Assembly: GCF_000151315.2 (NCBI RefSeq)
Contig: NW_011887305.1
Span: 599,205 to 663,204 of the forward strand
Direction: 5' to 3'
Source of the DNA: Capsaspora owczarzaki ATCC 30864
Lineage: Eukaryota; Opisthokonta; Filasterea
Length of the DNA: 64,000 nucleotides
Part shown: positions 45,544-64,000 of the stretch, one piece after another
Position numbering within the stretch: position 1 is the stretch's first letter
Layout of the letters: every line of letters starts with the position of its first letter
Position numbers and translations under genes: made by a program
Notes under the pieces: model-generated
The model's input: only the letters and a program-made list of their open reading frames with translations
What the model was told of the DNA's origin: nothing
Databases searched by the model: none

Positions 45544-47481
45544 ATGAATTCCGAGCACGGAATCTGGAAACAATCAAGACTCAGAAATGGAGTCGCTTTG
45601 GGATTAGTGCCAGTCCTTGTTAAGCTGTCGAAGACGATGCAAAGCATGGTTGATAGAGAGCGAGAGTTGTATGACAAGGTCAAGAATGCGAGTGGAGGGC
45701 TCATGTAAGATAAAAGCCGAGCTGATTGAAAAGACAGTGCGACGGCGTGTGTACTGACGAAATGGATGGACAGTCTGCACCAGAACCAGATTGACGATGC
45801 GGGAGCGCAAGTGATTGCTGAGGCTCTCAGAGTGAACACGGCGCTGACCGGGCTCAAGTATGGCATCTGTGCTGTTGGGTGGGTAATCCAGCAGTGGACT
45901 GACGACGAAGGACGGACAGTCTGCCACAGAATCAGATTGGTGATGCTGGAGCGCGTGCCATTGCTGAAGCACTCAAAGTGAACACGACGCTGAAGGAGCT
46001 CAAGTCAGTCAATTCGCATCTACTGGTGCTTATGAGTGGGTGATCCAGTAGAGGTCAGTCCGAGTGCTCACGAACGGAGGGGACGGACAGCCTGCGAGAG
46101 AATCAGATTGGCGCTGCCGGAGCGCAGGCGATTGCTGAAGCACTCAAGGTGAACACGACACTGGCTGTGCTCAGGTAAGGCATCATCTATCTCACTTTGA
46201 TGTGAGTGGGTGATTTCAGTAGAGGGACTGCAAGGGTGGTTCACTGAGGGATGGACAGTTTGTATCAGAATCAGATTGGCGATGCTGGAGCGCAGGCCAT
46301 TGCTGAGGCACTCAGAGAGAACAAGACGCTGAAGGAGCTCTAGTAAGGCAGCTTCTTTTGACTGATGCATGTGAGCGGGTGGTCAAGTAGAAGGTATTCG
46401 GAGTGCTCGCTGACGGCGGGGATGGATAGTTTGTATCAGAATCAGATTGACGATGCTGGAGCGCACGCGATTGCTGAGGCACTCAAAGTGAACAAGACGC
46501 TGGAGAAGCTCGAGTAAGGCAGCTTCTTTGGACTGATGCATGTGAGTGAATGATTCGCAGATGACACAGAGTGCTCACTGATGGAGGAGATGGACAGTCT
46601 GAGAGGCAATCAGATTGGTGACATTGGAGCGCAGGCAATTGCTGAAGCACTCATGGTGAACAAACAGCTGTGGTGGCTCGAGTAAGTTGCTGTGCGCTTT
46701 GCTTGCTGGTCTCGGTCGTTGGGCGAGGCTCAGACATACCTTGCTCACTCTTTAAGCGATAGTATACGATTCAATTTCATTGGCAAGGCTGGTCTTCAAG
46801 CGATTGGTGAAGCGCGTCAAGTCAACCGTATTCTGAAGACACTTTTGTTCGTTGTTTGTCCGAACGATTTGTGCTCCAACCAAAGGAGTCACCCTGCTGA
46901 GTGCTCATTCACTTTGTTTGTTCGTGCGCAGGATCGACAAGCAGATCAACCCTCTTGCATTCTCCTTGCTTCCACGATTGGCAACTGCTGAAGACCTTCA
47001 CAACGTGTTTCACTTGCTGGCCAGCGGGCTGGCGCTGGAGGATCAACCCACATCTCTACCAGCACTGCCAGCCGAGATTGCCGAGCTCATTATGGACAAA
47101 GCGCACTACTGGCAAGGCGTGCAGCATGCCAAACGAGAATACTTTCATGTCGATACCCCCGACCGCGTTCTGAAAGTCACCGTGCCTCAAGGAAATTCAA
47201 TCCGTGTGAAAGCAATTCAAGTGCTTCGTGACTGGCGCAAGCGTCCTGACAACACCGGTGTTTGTGTTTTCGATTTGACTGTCCAAGATGAACAAGGTGA
47301 TGTTCAGTACGAATGGGCTGTGCACCCGACTGTCGTCGATTCGAACCTCGAGCTTGTGACCATCTTGCCAGCGAGTCATCCTGTCATCCGACAAATGCGC
47401 GCGGGTTGGCAGGTTCAAGTTCGAGCCAGCAAGTCTCCCTCCGATGTGCAGTTTGAATCGCTTTATGTTGGATTTGTCTAA
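45544..47481 (+). CDS. LRR protein with novel C-terminal domain, copy C
   Basis: Nine exons: 45544-45704, 45774-45857, 45920-46003, 46091-46174, 46259-46342, 46430-46513, 46598-46681, 46763-46846 and 46932-47481, giving 432 aa from the first ATG. That ATG is only six bases after the stop of copy B and in the same frame, so a later start (45637 or 45646, reading MQSMVDRERELYDKV) may be the real one. All seven repeat exons are 84 nt. The eighth intron has an unusual donor (GTTCGT) where copies A and B have GTAGGT. The last exon codes the conserved C-terminal domain (LPAEIAELIMDKAHYWQGVQ, LKVTVPQGNSIRVKAIQVLRD). Exons 4-5 and their introns are nearly identical to copy A. Confidence 0.78.
46004..46342. 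repeat. Near-identical inverted patch shared with 29055-29393
   Basis: Two introns and two exons of LRR copy C match the reverse complement of 29055-29393 in copy A with about three differences in 339 bases. The 84-base intron 46175-46258 is identical. Sequence on both sides of the patch is clearly more diverged. Confidence 0.85.
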
Positions 47482-47940
47482 CGACAGTTATTGGAATGTT
47501 TGGGTGCAAACCCGTTGCTTTCAAAACATGAAAGCTTCTCACCGTGTCCAGCTTCGTGTCACCGGCCTTCACTGTACAGCAATTGCTGCACCATGCCATC
47601 TCGCAACAGCCCACATCAGGCTGAAATACAGCAGCCCGATTATCGGCAACAGGTCCACCTTGCTCTCGTCTGAAGACTGCAGCATTGGTGCTGTCGAGCA
47701 CCACATTCTCAGAGATTCTCCGGTTGCCGTAACAAATAGGTCTCGCGGACAGGTGTAAACGGTGCCATGTTCCTCCATTACCCGTCTCAAACATCCGTTT
47801 CAAGCTGTTCGCACGAGTTTTACTCAATACTGATCGTCACTTTGCATACATGCATGTACAATCCACCCAAACCGAAAAAATAACCAACCCCCAACTCCAA
47901 ACTCAAAAACTCAGACCAGTCGTCATGCTTCTGTCGTCCA
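47482..47940. other. Intergenic, no gene supported
   Basis: 459 bp between LRR copy C and ATR. Short overlapping frames on both strands (about 47530-47820) show no family signal. It should include the ATR promoter. Confidence 0.5.
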
Positions 47941-59576
<11,636 letters not shown>

Positions 59577-59932
59577 AAAGGGGGGAGGGGTTTGATTTTG
59601 GTTTTGGTTTTTGGTGTATTGCTGCCACAATACAATCACCTTTTCACTGTGATTGTGAGAATTCAAAAAAGGAGGAGGAAGAAGAAGAAGAACAAGACGA
59701 TTATGATAATTCTGTGCCACTCTGCTCGCTCAGCGCTCAATGCACTTCATATCTAACGATTCCTCCCTTTGCGTGTCACAGATAATGATGAAGAAAGCAA
59801 AAAACAAATTTCATCGAGAGATCTGGTTTGAGTCCAATTGCGTCGGGATCTAGATCCAGTCGTCATACATTTGTTTTTTGTTTTTTGACAGACGTGTCAA
59901 ATTCATCAAGCAGGCCTCGTTCTCAAAGCAGT

Positions 59933-59962
<30 letters not shown>
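59577..59962. other. Intergenic between ATR and FKRP
   Basis: 386 bp with the ATR 3' flank (GGTTTT repeats, a GGAGGAAGAAG stretch) and the FKRP promoter. An (AGC)n tract at about 59930-59961 abuts the FKRP start codon; it is in frame but has no upstream ATG, so I read it as leader. Confidence 0.6.
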
Positions 59963-59964
<2 letters not shown>

Positions 59965-62503
59965 GATTCGGACCGTCCGCGTGGCGCAACCACGGCCGAG
60001 GTGCCGGTCGCCTGCCTTTGTGCTGTTCATTGCCGCGATGGTGGCAGTCAATCTGATGGCGTTGTGGTGGATGGCAGCAACGCCCATCAACAATGACGCA
60101 TCTCACCGGCACATGTTCACCAAAGGCCGCCATTCTGCAGCCCACCCTCCGCCGCCGCGGACGACTCTTGAGCACGATCAGGATGATTCTAGCGGGGTTG
60201 ACGTTCTGGGAGACTTGCCGATTGCGGGGCAGACGCACACGCTGCTCGATGACGAATCGCTTGCGGCTGTTTTGGCCGCGTTGCCACCGCACGCCCTCGC
60301 GGCTGCATTTGAGTCGCAGGTGAGCTTGATTTTCCGCGACTTTTTCTACTTTGAAAACCGCATTGCAGAGACGGTCGATGCCTGGCGCGCGCTCTTTCCC
60401 GAGATTGCCGTGCGCATCGTTGCGAGCGAAGTGCCGTATCCGCCGCTCCAGCTCTCCAAGGACGCACTTGCCGGCGATACCAAGGTGATACCCCTGAACT
60501 TTCGACCAGGCCAGGATGCGGTGCTTCGTGATCCGATGCACCACATTTCGACGCGACTCGTGTTTCTCGTTCCCGATGCAGTGGTGCCGCAGAGTCGCGC
60601 CGAGGCCGCGTTGTTGCTGTTGGCGTGGGCGCAGCAGACCTTGTTGCTTGGCTACGACGAGGTTGTCGCAGACCCCGCGGAGAGCAGTATGGCGCGGTCT
60701 GTCCTTGTTGCGGGCCAAGTCATCACCGTGCCAACGGACGCGGACAAGCCGTCGCGCTCAAAGTTGCTCTGCAGCTGCGAAGACTTTGTCCTGGACGTCC
60801 GCCGGTGGTCTCTGACATACTTTCCGCCAGAGTCGCCGATCGTCGACAAGAGCGAACAGGCTGAGATTGTCACGCATTTCGCACAGCTGAGCCTGCTCGA
60901 GGTGTCACTGCGGAAGCAATGGGAGGATTTTGCTCAGCAGGTGCTGGGCGACGACTTTACTTTGCCGACGGTCGAGGTCGTGCCCACTCAGCAGTGCTCG
61001 CGGATACGCTGCGACTTGACTGGTTCGCACGCGATCGCATTCGACGAGACGCCGCTGCTCCTGGCTGCCTCGAGCTTGAGCCAGCTTTCATGGACGGAGC
61101 GTCCGACCTCCTTTGGCATTTTTCTTGAAGCCTCCGTCAAAGGGTGGCGTGTAAGTCTGCTGCAAGACAAGCGCGGTAGTGTTCATGTTTTGTTTCGTTG
61201 TGGGCTTAACTCTGTTGCAATCAAAACTTTGCGCCAAAACGAAACAAACAGACCGCGTTGGTGACAACCCCTGTGTTGCAAACGCCCGATCGAACGGCCG
61301 TGCTTGATGCCCACCAGCGACAAAAGTACGAAGCGCTATTCGGCAGGCTGCAGCAATCGCTGTACCCACGGTTTCACCTCAAGCAGATTGCCCGCGTTTC
61401 CGTCCGCCCCGAGCCCGATCCGACGAATGCCCAGGCGTTGAACAATTACCTCCCTCCGCATTGGAATTCTCACTTTTTGAGCGGGCCACTCGAAGTTGCA
61501 TCCGGCGGCCACGAAGGCGAGGAGCCAAACCAAGGCACGACCGTGCAGCAATCCCCACTCACGTTATTGAATGCGCACCTGCGCTCTCCACTTGACGGCG
61601 TGCCGGCATCCAAACGCGAAGTGCGGTCGCTCGGCTGCTCGAAAAAGACCTCGCGGTGCTTTGGCACAGTTTTTCACGACTCTCCCGAGTACATTGCAGC
61701 CGGGCGCTGGACGCCTCCATGCTGCCTCGATGCGCTCCGAACCACCGGGCGATACCTGTTTAATCTCTTGGACAAGGCAGGAGTTCGGTATTGGCTGGAG
61801 GGTGGCAGCTTGCTGGGTGCTGCGCGCCATCACGACATTATTCCTTGGGTGAGTTTTGTGTGTGGTGAAGCGAGGCAAAGAAACAAGGTGTTGACTTGTC
61901 GTGGCTCACTCGACCGTTTCGATTTCACGATTGATAGGACTACGACATTGACATTGGCATCTACCTCGAAGACGTGAGCAAGTGCCCTGAACTCTTGGCC
62001 GCCTCAAAGCTCGCGGACGGCGTTGGAAAGGAGCTGGACGGGTACATTTGGGAGAACGCGCGTGAGGGCGACTTTTATCGCATTCAATTCAGCGCCTCCA
62101 ACCACCTTCACGTCGACATATTTCCCTTCCATGAACGGCCGTCCGATCGTACCAAGAACGAACCAGAGGGTGGAATGATGACCAAATCCACTTGGATGGC
62201 GACGCACAAGCAGGACACTGAATTTCCTGCGCATTATCTCAAGCCTCTTGCCCGGATAGGTACCTGCCTCGCGCGTTTCATTTATGCGATGAAATGCACT
62301 GTGTGTGTATGTGTGTGGGGAGGGGGGGGTTTGATGTGTGTGCCATGTGCTGACGTCGCATTCTGTTGTCTCTTCCCATTTCAGAATTTTTGGGCATGAA
62401 CGTCTCCATTCCAAACCATCACATTGAATTTCTCGAGTACAAGTTTGGGCCCGGGGTGGTAGAGCATCCGCGCTATCCAGGGCCGACACGAGTGATTGTA
62501 TAA
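59963..62503 (+). CDS. FKRP: Fukutin-related protein (FKRP), LicD-type transferase
   Basis: In animals FKRP is a Golgi ribitol-5-phosphate transferase acting on the dystroglycan O-mannosyl glycan. Exons 59963-61150, 61252-61848, 61938-62259 and 62385-62503 give 741 aa (human 495). It is a type II membrane protein: basic start, span at about 18-36, then a stem. The N-terminal region has a glycosyltransferase-like part ([23 protein letters not shown]). The catalytic half has [29 protein letters not shown] and [27 protein letters not shown] with the metal-binding D596/D598/D600. [13 protein letters not shown] and [12 protein letters not shown] follow, with a close match to human FKRP, and then [19 protein letters not shown] at the end. 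The intron positions are clean. The extra length lies mostly between the stem and the catalytic half. Confidence 0.95.
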
Positions 62504-62618
62504 GACAAACTTCCCTTGCTGTTCTTAACACGCAGAAAAAAAGTTTGTTGATCAACGGCCTTCAAAATTAATGTACAAATACATGTTATCTCCAAGAAAT
62601 TGACACTAAAACACTAGA

Positions 62619-63724
62619 TTATTCATCGTCGGCTTCCTCTTGACCATCAACCGTCGTGTCAGCGGCAGCACGAGCGCTGCGCGGTCGGTGTCGACGAACA
62701 CGTTTACGCTTGCCGTCAGCCAAGCCGTTTGTTGCATTCTGACCAGACCATACGGATTGGGGAAAAGTAAGTAAATAAATGGCACGTACTCGGACTGTCT
62801 CCCCCAAACCACGAATGTATCAGCGAGGAAACGGAAAAAAAAAACTTACAGATTCCTCCACGTCATCGGCTGGGCGCTTCACTCCGGCAGCGAACCGACC
62901 AGAAGAATAATCGCTCAAACCAGATGATGATGATGATGCATTTCGGGCTGATTCTACTGCAGCTGCAGCCTCGGCAGCAGCTCGCGCAATGACAGACGGT
63001 GGGACGTAGCCGGGATCTAGCCCCTTTGCGATCAACGCCATGCGTTTTCGCCGCAGCTTCTTGATCATACCACGTGTCAGTGCGAATGCATCTCCGTTTC
63101 GAGTAGCAGACCCAGATGCGGCTGCGGTTGGTTTGACGGCGGCCTTTTTGCTGGCGAGGGAGTTTGGTTCTTGGGCGACTTTTCGTCGGAACTTTGGCTT
63201 GCCGTCATCAAGGGGCACGAGCTGCTTGAGCTTGTGCTTTTCCTCACTCGAAGCACCGAGCTTGTTGTGTTCGAGCTGCATGAATGAATGAATGAAAAAC
63301 AAAACAAACAAAAAACAAACAAACAAAAAACCGCGACGCTGAGTTTTGCGATCGACACAAGCAAACCACGAGGTCAAGGAAGTCACCTTTGAGGCTTTCG
63401 ACTGCGATGCATCTGATGGTGCCTCCAGAATGGCACAGTTGTAGTCGACATAGAGAATAGGAACGCCTGATGACGGGAGCGAGAATCAAAACACAATGTT
63501 TAGCCACATAGTTATGCGTTCGTTGCCATTGTGCCCAGACTGATCTCGGAAGCAAATTAAATCAAATGGCTTGACGTACAGGGCACTTTGCGCAGGCGTT
63601 GTCGCAGCACGTAATCTTGTGTTGCAACCAGCAGCTTGTGCGGATTGCCCGATTCACCTGACAGGCACAGCGAACAGTGAGTTCAGCGCCCCGCCGATCC
63701 AGCCACCCCGACAGCACAACCATC

Positions 63725-63761
<37 letters not shown>

Positions 63762-64000
63762 AACGCCTGGAACAGCATTCTGGCTAGACCAGGAAGCGCG
63801 GTAGTTGTTACCGATGAGACGCATGAGGCACTGCGAGCCAGTCAACGCGGGCGAGTGGCCGCAGCGGCGATGCTCCAGCTTGCGCGTTGCAAGGTACGCG
63901 CCGGCGTAGACTTCGCCAAGCATCTTGAGCTCGTTGACGATGCACGCGGTGGTCACGAGGGCGGTCTGTGCGCCGAGGTACGCCGGGATGTGCTCTTGCA
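62619..64000 (-). CDS. UTP23: UTP23, small-subunit processome factor (5' end cut)
   Basis: A PIN-fold nucleolar protein needed for early 18S rRNA processing and snR30/U17 release. Minus-strand exons 64000(cut)-63812, 63657-63580, 63466-63387, 63275-62850 and 62738-62619. The visible part starts within the PIN domain (QEHIPAYLGAQTALVTTACI, then VNELKMLGEVYAGAYLATRK, human LYGAKLIAQK). A Cys/His zinc site lies in RCGHSPALTGSQCLMRLIG, then GNPHKLLVATQDYVLRQRLR and VPILYVDYNCAILEAPS. The C-terminal 180 residues are basic and disordered (RGMIKKLRRKRMALIAKGLD, KRKRVRRHRPRSARA) with an acidic end. Its stop is only 115 bp from the FKRP stop (convergent). The start codon is beyond the window. Confidence 0.93.
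63725..63761. repeat. (AAC)n microsatellite in UTP23 intron
   Basis: About twelve AAC units within the 154-bp intron between the first two visible UTP23 exons. Confidence 0.9.

Overview
The window is a compact, gene-dense stretch of a eukaryotic nuclear genome. Genes are split by short GT-AG introns, many of them carrying long A or T runs, and coding exons are GC-rich at third positions. The gene set is that of a unicellular relative of animals: a short-tailed class I myosin, ATR, RHEB, kaptin (KPTN), RGP1, MPPE1/PGAP5, fukutin-related protein (FKRP), UTP23, UQCR11, and a YAP-like protein with a TEAD-binding motif. Together with poly-Gln and poly-Ala/Pro tracts, this points to a filasterean-type holozoan such as Capsaspora owczarzaki. 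That assignment is an inference from gene content, not a database match. I found no transposon, retroelement, virus-like element, CRISPR array or convincing tRNA gene.

Layout. 0-9 kb: one uncertain partial exon on the minus strand, myosin I (+), a sugar-transporter-type MFS protein (+) and a tiny minus-strand ORF resembling the DASH subunit Dad2. 9-16 kb (minus strand): an aldo-keto reductase with a 19-nt microexon, an unknown 158-aa protein, a KCTD-like BTB protein, and the cytochrome bc1 subunit UQCR11. 16-25 kb: a C9orf85/DUF2039 protein (+), a bHLH factor (+), RPL26 (-) and a methyltransferase with a C-terminal membrane anchor (+). 25-30 kb (minus): RHEB and an LRR gene (copy A). 30-37 kb (+): RGP1, MPPE1 and KPTN in tight head-to-tail order. 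37-41 kb (-): the YAP-like gene. 43.5-47.5 kb (+): two tandem LRR genes (copies B and C) paralogous to copy A. 47.9-59.6 kb (+): a 3,525-codon ATR kinase. 60-62.5 kb (+): FKRP. 62.6-64 kb (-): UTP23, cut by the window edge.

Themes. RHEB and KPTN both belong to mTORC1 nutrient signalling and lie within 10 kb of each other. RGP1 and MPPE1 act in Golgi/ER trafficking, and FKRP is a Golgi-type transferase. Three exact copies of a 12-mer that matches the E2F/DP consensus sit at the 5' ends of the Dad2-like gene, the UQCR11/C9orf85 divergent pair and ATR, which suggests a cell-cycle regulon.

The least-described material is the LRR family. It consists of one 84-nt exon per repeat, co-duplicated introns, a conserved C-terminal domain of about 185 residues that I cannot name, and a 339-bp patch of near identity shared by two copies lying in opposite orientation. 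The WW-less YAP-like protein, which ends in a PDZ-ligand sequence, is the other item most worth following up. All exon coordinates were worked out by eye from reading frame, splice sites and protein-family similarity.
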